From positions 62,001 to 126,000 of the forward strand of contig NZ_JAROCY010000008.1 in assembly GCF_029436685.1 (NCBI RefSeq): a DNA stretch of 64,000 bases, given 5' to 3'. The notes under the pieces were generated by a model, which saw only the letters and a program-made list of their open reading frames with translations, did not search any database and had not been told where the DNA came from. The stretch comes from Novosphingobium cyanobacteriorum. Its GTDB lineage: Bacteria; Pseudomonadota; Alphaproteobacteria; Sphingomonadales; Sphingomonadaceae. Positions 30,147-37,759 of the stretch are shown piece after piece. Position 1 is the first letter of the stretch. Every line of letters begins with the position of its first letter. Made by a program: the position numbers and the translations under genes.

Positions 30147-30992
30147 TCAGTGCGGCGACATTTGTGCGGCCGCTGCAACGGGCTGGCCGGGGTCGGTGGG
30201 CGGGGTGGCGTCTTCGGGCACTTCGGGCACCTGCATCGCCGGGGTGGGCACGTGCTGCAGGTTGCGCACCTTCACCGCAATGCCATCGGGCCCGATCGCC
30301 AGTTCGTTGAAGCTGGGCGGGGTGGTGCGCGTGCGCAGCGACAGCGTGCCCGCGCCGATCATCCGCACCGGGCCGTTGGGCGTATCGTGCACCAGATCGA
30401 ATGCATCGTGGACATGGCCTGACAGCACGGCGGCGACATTGCGGCGGGCCAGTTCCGCCAAGGCCCGGCTGCCCCCGCGGGTGAGTGCCTTGCCGCGCGT
30501 GCCGGCCTCGACGAGCGGATGATGGCAGGCGACGAGGGCGCGGGTGTTCGTTGGCAGGGCGTCGATGGCGGCGAGCGTGTGGCCCAGTGCACGGCTGCTG
30601 ACGGTGCCCTTGGACCAGTTGATCCGCCATTGCGCGCGCGCGGTTGTCCTGAGCGAGACAATGGCGAGGCCGGGCAGATCAATCTCCCGCTCCACCAGCC
30701 CTTCGATGGTGCGAAAGCGGCGGTAGGGATCGAGAAAGCGTTCGGCGAGGTTGAAATAGGGCAGGTCATGGTTGCCGACCTCGACCGTGACCGGCACGTC
30801 CAGCGCCCTGATCCAGTCGCACGCCGCAGCGAACTCCCGGTGGCGGGCGCGCATCGTCAGGTCGCCGGTGATCGCCACGGCATCGGGCCGTTCACGCGCG
30901 ATGCAATCCGCCACCCACGCCAGCGCGTGGCGGTCCTCAAGCCCGAAATGCAGATCGCTGATATGGAAGATGCGGGTCATCGGCGCGGGCAT
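30147..30992 (-). CDS. Calcineurin-type metallophosphoesterase
   Basis: This is a 281-residue cytoplasmic protein with all metallophosphoesterase motifs in order: ISDLHFG (metal ligands), AITGDLT, VGNHDLP, a CHHPL motif and SGHVHDAF. The closest families are the 3',5'-cAMP phosphodiesterase CpdA and phospholipid-related phosphoesterases, and no substrate is claimed. A Pro/Ala-rich tail of about 35 residues is added. It starts 20 bp after the stop of the diacylglycerol-kinase-like gene, so it is probably co-transcribed and possibly acts on lipid-related phosphates. Confidence 0.88.
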   Translation of the reverse strand: MPAPMTRIFHISDLHFGLEDRHALAWVADCIARERPDAVAITGDLTMRARHREFAAACDWIRALDVPVTVEVGNHDLPYFNLAERFLDPYRRFRTIEGLVEREIDLPGLAIVSLRTTARAQWRINWSKGTVSSRALGHTLAAIDALPTNTRALVACHHPLVEAGTRGKALTRGGSRALAELARRNVAAVLSGHVHDAFDLVHDTPNGPVRMIGAGTLSLRTRTTPPSFNELAIGPDGIAVKVRNLQHVPTPAMQVPEVPEDATPPTDPGQPVAAAAQMSPH

Positions 30993-31012
30993 GTTCGGTT
31001 CCGCGGCCGAGG

Positions 31013-31873
31013 TCAACTCTGCGGCGGCGAATGCAGGAATTCGACGGCGAAGATGACGCATTCGAACGTTTCCTGCGGCCCACCGTCGCAGCGTTCGCCA
31101 TCCAGCATCAGGGCGATGGGTTCATCGCTGCGGCAGGTGAGGCGGGGGGCGGTGCCAACATGCTGGTGCGGGCCATCGCGGAAATCGCGGCGGACGATCA
31201 TGTTGGTGGCATGGGCGGCGAGTTCCTTCCAGTCGCTTGCATCATAGCCATCGATGTTCAGCGTGCCGGAATCGGCATCGACGCGCAGGGCACGGTATCC
31301 TTCGGGGCGGCCCATCAGGGGTTCTGCCACATGGACGAGGGCGCCCGACGCGGTTTCGCGCACCGCCTCGCCCAGCGCGGTGGCGAGCGTGGCGATGCCG
31401 GGCGCGCGCAGGCCTTCACGCACATCGGCCCAGGTGGCGCCCGGTCCGGCGACGACTTCGACCAAGGCGTGGCCCTGCGAGGTTTTCACCGCGCTGCGAC
31501 GGCGGGGCGCAAGCGTGCCAGCGGCGAGCCGCTGGACGATGGTGGCGGGATCGACATCGCCATGCAGGCTCTTGGCCAGCAGGTTCTGCGTGCCGCCGGG
31601 CAGGACGAGGACATGGCCCTGCCAGCCCTCGATCCCCTTTGCGGTGGCGTTGATCGTGCCATCACCCGTGTAGATCGCCAGCGTGGCGACCCCGGCCGCT
31701 TCGAGATCGGCGCGGGTGGGCAGGGTATCGTCGGGGCAGAGGATGGTACGGGCGGGGGCGCAGCCGGCTTCGCCCAGCGCCTGCTGCAGGGCGGCAAGGC
31801 TTTCGGGCGAGTTGCTGCCGCTTGAGGGGTTGGCGACGAGCCAGAGCGGAAGGCGAGCGGTGGGATCATCCAT
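31013..31873 (-). CDS. Diacylglycerol kinase catalytic-domain protein (LCB5/YegS-like)
   Basis: The 286-residue protein starts with LWLVANPSSGSNS, the DAGK N-terminal motif. It has TGDGTINATAKG in place of the usual GGDGTxNxV, then LPGGTQNLLAKSL. The C-terminal domain is a beta-rich half. The family phosphorylates diacylglycerol, sphingosine-type bases or related lipids, which is of interest because sphingomonads make sphingolipids. The first glycine of the GGDGT signature is Thr here. Start ATG complements 31871-31873; a TTG three codons upstream also keeps the frame. Confidence 0.82.
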   Translation of the reverse strand: MDDPTARLPLWLVANPSSGSNSPESLAALQQALGEAGCAPARTILCPDDTLPTRADLEAAGVATLAIYTGDGTINATAKGIEGWQGHVLVLPGGTQNLLAKSLHGDVDPATIVQRLAAGTLAPRRRSAVKTSQGHALVEVVAGPGATWADVREGLRAPGIATLATALGEAVRETASGALVHVAEPLMGRPEGYRALRVDADSGTLNIDGYDASDWKELAAHATNMIVRRDFRDGPHQHVGTAPRLTCRSDEPIALMLDGERCDGGPQETFECVIFAVEFLHSPPQS

Positions 31874-31926
31874 GCCCGCCAAAGCGCCGGGGCGCGATCG
31901 GGTTCCCGGCCTTTCCTTCTGCCCGT

Positions 31927-32613
31927 TCAGTCACCCACCTCGTAGCGATAGCCGAAGCCGCGCACGTTATCGATCGCTTCAAGCCCGGCGGCGCGCAGCT
32001 TGCGGCGCAGGCGGCTGATGTAGACTTCGACGATGTTGGTCAGCGGATCTTCGTTCAGGCCCCACACGCGCTGCAGGATTTCATGCCGCGAGAAGATGCG
32101 CAGCGGCTCTGCGGCGAGCAGGCGCAGCACATCGAGTTCCTTCACCGTGAGCGGGACGATCGCATCGCCCACAGTCACCACCTTGCGCATATAGTCGATG
32201 GCAAGCCGATCGAGCACGACCGTATCGGGCAGGGGCGCAGGCTGGTGCGCAGGGGCGCCACGACGCAGCACGGCATCGATGCGGGCAAGCAGCTCTCCGA
32301 ATGCGAAGGGCTTGACCAGGTAATCGTCGGCACCCTGGCGCAGCCCGGCGATGCGATCCTCGACCGCATCACGCGCGGTCAGCATGATGATCGGCGTTTC
32401 GAAACCCTGCGCGCGCAGCGTACGGGTGAGCGAAAGGCCATCGCTGTCGGGAAGGCCAAGATCGAGGAGAAGGAGATCGTGCGCGCCCGATCGCGCTGCC
32501 GCGAGCGCGGTGCAGGCATTCATGGCGGTTGTCACGGCGTGGCCTTCATCGGAAAGCCCGCGCTTCAGCACATCGCGAATGCCGGGATCGTCTTCAACGA
32601 CGAGTATGTTCAT
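31927..32613 (-). CDS. OmpR-family DNA-binding response regulator
   Basis: The 228-residue protein has a receiver domain (residues 1-115: ILVVEDDPGIRD, phospho-acceptor region LLLLDLGLPDSDGL, ITMLTAR-like Thr site, DDYLVKPF) and an OmpR winged helix (about 130-224: LTVKELDVLRLLA, NIVEVYISRLRRKL, GFGYRYEV). It pairs with the sensor kinase whose stop codon overlaps its start (ATGA). The kinase comes first in the operon, the less common order. Possible targets are the divergent Tad genes, where dyads lie in the shared upstream region. Confidence 0.95.
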   Translation of the reverse strand: MNILVVEDDPGIRDVLKRGLSDEGHAVTTAMNACTALAAARSGAHDLLLLDLGLPDSDGLSLTRTLRAQGFETPIIMLTARDAVEDRIAGLRQGADDYLVKPFAFGELLARIDAVLRRGAPAHQPAPLPDTVVLDRLAIDYMRKVVTVGDAIVPLTVKELDVLRLLAAEPLRIFSRHEILQRVWGLNEDPLTNIVEVYISRLRRKLRAAGLEAIDNVRGFGYRYEVGD

Positions 32614-34169
32614 GCAATCTCCGGGGATTGGCGGGAGACCGTCTGGCAGGAGCCGTCAATGGTCAGGTGCAAGGTAACGGTGGTGCCGGTGCCGGGCACC
32701 GATTCAAGAGAGATGCTCCCACCGTGGACGTCGGCGATCGCTGAGGCGATGGCGAGGCCGATGCCCAGGCCCCCTGCTCGACAGTCGCGGCTGCGAAAGC
32801 GGTCCAGCAGGTGGGGAAGGTCTTCCTGAGGGATGCCGGCGCCTTCGTCGGACAGGGAGATCGCGATCCTGTCACCCGATCGGGCGATGCGGAACACGGC
32901 GCGGGGCGGGCCCTCCGAGTGCTTGAGCACATTGTCCACGAAAATCCGCAGCACCTGCGCGATGCGATGAGGATCGATGCAGCCGATAAGCCGTGGCGGC
33001 GCATTGGCAACCGAAAGCGAACCGCCATCGGCGCGAAACAGCGGTTCGAAATCCTCGACGCATTGATGCACCAGCCCGGCAATATCGCTTCGCACGCAAT
33101 CGACCGGGAGCAGCGGGGATTCTGCGCGCGCCACCTGCAGCAGATCATCCACCAGGCGACGCATGGTCTCGGCAGTCCGTCCGGCGCGACCGAGCGTGGC
33201 GCGAAGGGCATCGACCGACGTGTCGTTGCGGCGCAGGGCGGTATCGATCTCGCTGGTGAGGACCGAAAGCGGCGTGCGCAGTTCATGGCTGGTATCGGCC
33301 AGGAAATCACGACGCAGCGCGTTGACCCGCAGCAGCGAGGCGTTGGCCTGCTCAAGCTGCGCCGTACGGCTGCGCACTTCGGCTTCGAGCCTTTCGTTGG
33401 CGGCAGCCATTTCGGCAGCGCTGGCCGACACCTGACGCGCCATCGTGTTGAAGCTTTCGCCGATCTCGCGGAACTCGGGCGGACCCGCTGGTGCGACTGC
33501 CACCCCGGGTTCGCCAGTACCCAGCCGGCGTGTGCCGTCCTGCAGCGCCTCAAGCGGGGCGAACACTTCACGGCGGAACCAGAAGAACGCCGCCAGCGCG
33601 GCGAGCGTTACTGCCACGGCGACGCCCATGAACAGCAGCTGCGCCTTCTGGAAGGCGGCGATGGCACGCTGCTGCGATCCGCGGATCTCGTTTTCCTCGC
33701 CCGCCACACCGAAACGGATCGCCTCATGCCAGATTTCGTCGGGGCGGCCCTGGATCGTGGCGATCAGGCTGCTTTCAACCCGACTGATCGAAGCCTGCTG
33801 CAGCGTTTCCTCGTCAAACATCTCGTTTCGGCGGGGGCTGTCGAAGTCACCATCGGCGATGATGCCCAGCTCGCTGCGCGTGGCGGCGCGGATGGCATCG
33901 ACTTCAACCATGACGGCTGAGGCAGCGGTGGTACGCTCGGCGGGGGACTCAAGCTTGCCTTCGGCCACCTTGCGCTCGATGTCGGAACCCAGCGCGGACA
34001 GGCGGAGATAGCGTGCCAGCGCGGCCGAGGCATGTGCCGCGCGCGCGTCTTCGGTGCGCACGTCCACCAGCGCCCGGCCTGCGAGCGCCGCCGGCACGGC
34101 AACAACGAGCGCGGTGCCAAGAAGCGCCAGCGCAACGCGCGTACGCATGGTGAAGACCCGACGTGCCAA
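32610..34169 (-). CDS. Membrane sensor histidine kinase (HisKA type)
   Basis: The protein has 519 residues from a TTG preceded by GGGAGG; an ATG seven codons later (34148, MRTRVAL) lacks such a site but is possible. It has an N-terminal membrane helix (about 10-32), a periplasmic sensor of about 150 residues, and a second helix (about 188-208). A HAMP region, a coiled-coil stretch (AAANERLEAEVRSRTAQLEQ), a HisKA box FLADTSHELRTPLSVL and HATPase motifs (IFVDNVLKH, DEGAGIP, GLGIGLAIA) follow. The signal sensed is unknown. It is cotranscribed with the regulator. Confidence 0.93.
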   Translation of the reverse strand: MARRVFTMRTRVALALLGTALVVAVPAALAGRALVDVRTEDARAAHASAALARYLRLSALGSDIERKVAEGKLESPAERTTAASAVMVEVDAIRAATRSELGIIADGDFDSPRRNEMFDEETLQQASISRVESSLIATIQGRPDEIWHEAIRFGVAGEENEIRGSQQRAIAAFQKAQLLFMGVAVAVTLAALAAFFWFRREVFAPLEALQDGTRRLGTGEPGVAVAPAGPPEFREIGESFNTMARQVSASAAEMAAANERLEAEVRSRTAQLEQANASLLRVNALRRDFLADTSHELRTPLSVLTSEIDTALRRNDTSVDALRATLGRAGRTAETMRRLVDDLLQVARAESPLLPVDCVRSDIAGLVHQCVEDFEPLFRADGGSLSVANAPPRLIGCIDPHRIAQVLRIFVDNVLKHSEGPPRAVFRIARSGDRIAISLSDEGAGIPQEDLPHLLDRFRSRDCRAGGLGIGLAIASAIADVHGGSISLESVPGTGTTVTLHLTIDGSCQTVSRQSPEIA

Positions 34170-34470
34170 CCTTGGTACTACCTCCCGAACCGCGCAAGAT
34201 GAGCGGCACCCATTCTGAATACACCACTTCCCGGCCCGCCGTCAGCATCGCGTGCCGTCGCGGTGTTACCCTTACAGTGTGGTAACCTTCATGTGTCCCG
34301 CGTCCTTGGCTTTATTGCCGGAATCCTGCGGTGAAGTTCCATTACCCTAGTAATTAATTAGGTGTGAATATTTACCAAATCGAAGGTGGCCGGGATGCAT
34401 CAACACGGTGCGGCAAGGCGCGTCCGCATCAAGACCGCGCCATGGTGACCGGGATGGAGCAGGGCTGGTG
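34170..34470. promoter_or_regulatory. Divergent regulatory region between the sensor kinase and the Tad genes, with two dyads
   Basis: This 301-bp noncoding stretch is AT-rich in its second half. It holds a perfect dyad GTTACC-N10-GGTAAC at 34265-34286, about 100 bp from the kinase start, and a near-palindrome CCTAGTAATTAATTAGG at 34346-34362, about 110 bp before the Tad start. Either could be an operator of the two-component system. No gene is seen; an 18-codon frame at 34395 is judged to be chance. Confidence 0.45.
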
Positions 34471-36504
34471 ATGACGGGGCGCAGGGCAAGTCGCGGAAAG
34501 AAAGCGGAAAATTTCCGCGTTCGCACGCTCCTTGCGCGCCTGTTGCGCGAACAGGCCGGCAATGCACTGGGAATCACCGCGGCCACGATCATGCTGCTGG
34601 TGTGCCTGGCCGGCAGCGGCACCGACATCGCCCGCGCCTATATGACGCGCACCAGCCTGCAGAACGCATGCGACGCCGGCGTGCTGGCCGGGCGCAAGGC
34701 AATGAGCAAGACCGGCAATTATACCGACGTGGAGAAGGCGAAGGCGAACAAGATGTTCAACTTCAACTTCAACCCGCTTGCCACCGATGCCAGCAACATC
34801 GTGTTCAACAGTTCCGCCAACAACACCGGGCAGGTCCTGGCCACGGCGCAGAGCGACATGCCGATGACGATCATGACGATCTTCGGCTTTCCCAAGGTGA
34901 CGCTGACCGTTGCGTGCAGCGCGGAACTGCAGATGGCGAGCGCGGACGTCATGTTCGTGCTCGACACTACCGGTTCAATGCGCTGGGACCCGGACAACGT
35001 GGGCTGCTGCAACCTTTCCACGTCAAAGCTGAACGGCCTGCGCGACGCGGTGCGCGATTTCTACAAGACCGTGGCCGCTGCGGTGACCGACAAGAACAAC
35101 ACGCGCATACGCTTCGGCTTCGTGCCATACAGCTCGACGGTGAACGCCAAGGAACTGGTTTCGACCGGGCTGCTGCCGACAAGCTATTTCGCGAACACGG
35201 CGGATTACCAGTCGAGGATGGCGTTGTTCAACACGGCGGTGAATACGGCGAACACGCCCACCACCGCCCCGGCGGTGACCGAGACGTTCTCCAGCAACAT
35301 CACGCAGGCCAACTGCAACAACTATGGCGTGAACAGGTACCCGACGAGCGGGAGCAACCCGGTCACCGGGGGTGGGCCCGTTCCCGCCGCCACGACCAGC
35401 ACGACATATGCCTACCTTTCCTGGACAAGGGTCTCGGGCAGCGGCACAAACGCGCTCGGCACCTGCCGTCGTACCGCGACGGTCACGACCACCACCTATA
35501 CCACACGCTACCGCCTGACTGCCTGGCGCTGGGCCAAGGCGACGGGCGTGGACGTTTCTGCTTTCAAGTCCGCGCTGGTTGGCAGCGGCAACACCGTGCT
35601 GCTGGCCACCGGCGTCAACACGACCACGACGACCGTGCCCAACCCGAACACGTTGCTTGATCTTCGCGCGCTGGCCGTGGCCAATGGCACGAACGGTATT
35701 TCGGGCGTGACGACGGCAGGCTACACCTGGAACGGCTGCATCGAGGAGCGGCAGACGGTGCAGCAGCTTTCGATGTCACCCGTGCCGAGCGGTGCGCTGG
35801 ACCTCGACATGACGAATGCGCCCACCAACGACGCCTCGCGCTGGAAGCTCTACCTCGAAGCGCTCGAATACTATCGCAACAACTATTCGTCTTACGATCA
35901 GGGACCCACGGCGACGGCACCAACCGGGTTTGGCGTCCAGCCGGCCTATTGCCCGCAGGTGATGAAGCCGTTCACCGAGGTGGATGTGACCGATGCGAAC
36001 ACGGTGCCGGCGTGGATCGAGACCGAGCTGACCGGCATGGCCGCCTCAGGCTTTACCTATCACGATATCGGCATGATCTGGGGCGGGCGCCTGGGCAATC
36101 CGAACGGAATCTTTTCCAGCAACGTCAATGCGGATTCGACCAAGTATCCTTCGGTCAGCCGCCACATCATCTTCATGACCGACGGTATCATGGAACCCAA
36201 TATCGACGCCTACAACGCCTATGGCACCGAACTGTATGATCGGCTGATCGGGCCTTCGGGCGCCACTGGCGGATCGACCGGCACGCTGAAGGACTATCAT
36301 AACAACCGCTTCCTGGCGGTGTGCGAACGGGTCAAGTCGATGGGCTATACGATCTGGGTGATCGGCTTTGGCACAAGCCTGACCAATCCGATGAAGACCT
36401 GCTCCACGTCGAACCGGGCCTATCAGGCGAACAACACCACCGAGCTGAAGAACACCTTCAAGTACATCGCCGGGCAGGTTGCGGACCTGAGGATCAACAA
36501 GTGA
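34471..36504 (+). CDS. TadG-like pilus/surface protein with von Willebrand A domain
   Basis: The 677-residue protein starts after a GGAG ribosome site. The N-terminus is Tad-type: LREQAGNALGITAATIMLL is followed by a single membrane helix and then DIARAYMTRTSLQNACDAG, the TadE/TadG signature. A VWA domain begins near residue 160 with the MIDAS motif FVLDTTGSM (about residues 163-171). Its C-terminal half carries IIFMTDGIMEPN and IWVIGFGT. The interior 250-560 region is Thr/Asn-rich. TadG proteins are pseudopilin-like or anchor components of Tad/Flp pili. Its stop overlaps the next GTG start. Confidence 0.88.
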   Translation: MTGRRASRGKKAENFRVRTLLARLLREQAGNALGITAATIMLLVCLAGSGTDIARAYMTRTSLQNACDAGVLAGRKAMSKTGNYTDVEKAKANKMFNFNFNPLATDASNIVFNSSANNTGQVLATAQSDMPMTIMTIFGFPKVTLTVACSAELQMASADVMFVLDTTGSMRWDPDNVGCCNLSTSKLNGLRDAVRDFYKTVAAAVTDKNNTRIRFGFVPYSSTVNAKELVSTGLLPTSYFANTADYQSRMALFNTAVNTANTPTTAPAVTETFSSNITQANCNNYGVNRYPTSGSNPVTGGGPVPAATTSTTYAYLSWTRVSGSGTNALGTCRRTATVTTTTYTTRYRLTAWRWAKATGVDVSAFKSALVGSGNTVLLATGVNTTTTTVPNPNTLLDLRALAVANGTNGISGVTTAGYTWNGCIEERQTVQQLSMSPVPSGALDLDMTNAPTNDASRWKLYLEALEYYRNNYSSYDQGPTATAPTGFGVQPAYCPQVMKPFTEVDVTDANTVPAWIETELTGMAASGFTYHDIGMIWGGRLGNPNGIFSSNVNADSTKYPSVSRHIIFMTDGIMEPNIDAYNAYGTELYDRLIGPSGATGGSTGTLKDYHNNRFLAVCERVKSMGYTIWVIGFGTSLTNPMKTCSTSNRAYQANNTTELKNTFKYIAGQVADLRINK

Positions 36505-37100
36505 CGGCGCGCCGCCTTCCACGCCGCCTGCTGTGCGAACGCGATGGCGCGGCGGCGGTGGAATTTGCGCTGGCGGCGCCGGTGCTGTTCCTGATGATCG
36601 CGGTCACGCTGGAATGGGGGCAGGCCTATTACGTGCGCACGGTGCTGCAATCAGTGGTGAACGCTGCCGGGCGCAATTCGTCGCTGCAGAGCGCGCAGAG
36701 CGGAACGACTGCGATCGACAATCGCGTGTCGCACATGATCCATGACGTGATGCCGTCTGCCACGGTCACCTTCGCCCGCCGCAACTATGCCGATTTCACC
36801 GGCGTGGGCGAACCGGAGGAAATCAAGACAGACGTCAACAAGAACGGCATCGTGGAGAAGGGCGATTGCTTCGTCGACATGAACGGCAACGGCACCTGGG
36901 ATGAGGACCTGGGCAAGACCGGGCTGGGCAGCGCCAACGACGTGGTCGTCTATACCGTGTCGGTATCGTACAAGCAGTGGTTCGGCTTTACCAAGAAGTT
37001 CGGCCTGAACCAGACGCAACGGATCAACGCCACCACGATCCTGCGCAACCAGCCCTTTGCCACCCAGACCACGCGCACGGGAGTGCAGGTATGCCTTTGA
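36501..37100 (+). CDS. TadE-like pilus protein with EF-hand-like calcium loops
   Basis: This 199-residue protein starts at GTG overlapping the previous stop (GTGA). ERDGAAAVEFALAAPVLFLM is the TadE-family processing and transmembrane region, with the conserved Glu at +5. The periplasmic part contains DVNKNGIVEKGD and DMNGNGTWDED, two DxNxNG loops like those of EF-hand or dockerin calcium sites. It also has a hydrophilic linker to a small C-terminal beta region. TadE proteins are minor pseudopilins for Tad pilus assembly. It overlaps the next gene by 10 bp. Confidence 0.88.
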   Translation: MTARRLPRRLLCERDGAAAVEFALAAPVLFLMIAVTLEWGQAYYVRTVLQSVVNAAGRNSSLQSAQSGTTAIDNRVSHMIHDVMPSATVTFARRNYADFTGVGEPEEIKTDVNKNGIVEKGDCFVDMNGNGTWDEDLGKTGLGSANDVVVYTVSVSYKQWFGFTKKFGLNQTQRINATTILRNQPFATQTTRTGVQVCL

Positions 37101-37738
37101 GCGGGGCCAAGAGCGTTCTGCGCCACCTGCTGCGTGACAGCGGTGCCGCGACCGTCGTGGAAATCGGCCTGTCGCTGCCGCTTCTGATGGGTCTGGCGGT
37201 AAGCGGGGTCGATCTGGTCAACCTTGCCACGCTGCACCTGCGGCTGAATCAGCTGGCCATTACCGTGGCCGACAACGCCAGCCGCGCCAAGCAGACCGTG
37301 GTGGGCGGGGCGCCGCAGTTCCGCGAATACGATGTGGACCAGGTGTTCACCGCGGCCGAGCTTGCCGTGCGCGATCTGGATTTTCCCGCACACGGCCGCG
37401 TGATTCTGTCCAGCCTGCAGGTGAATGCGTCGGGCGGGCAGTGGATCCAGTGGCAGCGCTGCTGGGGCAGCACGGACTATGCCTCGCGCTATGGCGTGCA
37501 GGGCTCCGGCGCTACGGGTACGACCTTTCCCGGCATGGGCCAGACGACCACGAAGATGACGGCCGACAGCGGCACCGCGATCATGTTCGTGGAAGTTGCA
37601 TATGATTATCAGCCCATCTTCCTCAGCGGGGTGTTGGGCCCCAAGGTCATCCGCAAGGAAGCCGCGCTCTATGTGCGCGACGACCGCGACCTGACGAAGA
37701 TCTATCCCACGACCGGAATCACGCCGGAAACCTGCTGA
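37091..37738 (+). CDS. TadE-like pilus protein
   Basis: The 215-residue protein starts inside the end of the previous gene. LRDSGAATVVEIGLSLPLLM is the TadE signature followed by the membrane helix (residues about 18-45). The rest is a periplasmic domain with a WIQWQRCWG stretch that looks like the TadE C-terminal segment. Together with the two genes before it this is a three-gene Tad surface unit. The Tad secretion ATPase, prepilin peptidase and Flp pilin genes are absent from the window. Confidence 0.85.
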   Translation: MPLSGAKSVLRHLLRDSGAATVVEIGLSLPLLMGLAVSGVDLVNLATLHLRLNQLAITVADNASRAKQTVVGGAPQFREYDVDQVFTAAELAVRDLDFPAHGRVILSSLQVNASGGQWIQWQRCWGSTDYASRYGVQGSGATGTTFPGMGQTTTKMTADSGTAIMFVEVAYDYQPIFLSGVLGPKVIRKEAALYVRDDRDLTKIYPTTGITPETC

Positions 37739-37759
37739 TCATGCAGGCTCGCTGCGCCG

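Noticed and set aside
34395..34449. 17-residue possible leader peptide upstream of the Tad genes
   Set aside because: No ribosome site, no attenuator-type structure and no codon pattern such as runs of one amino acid.
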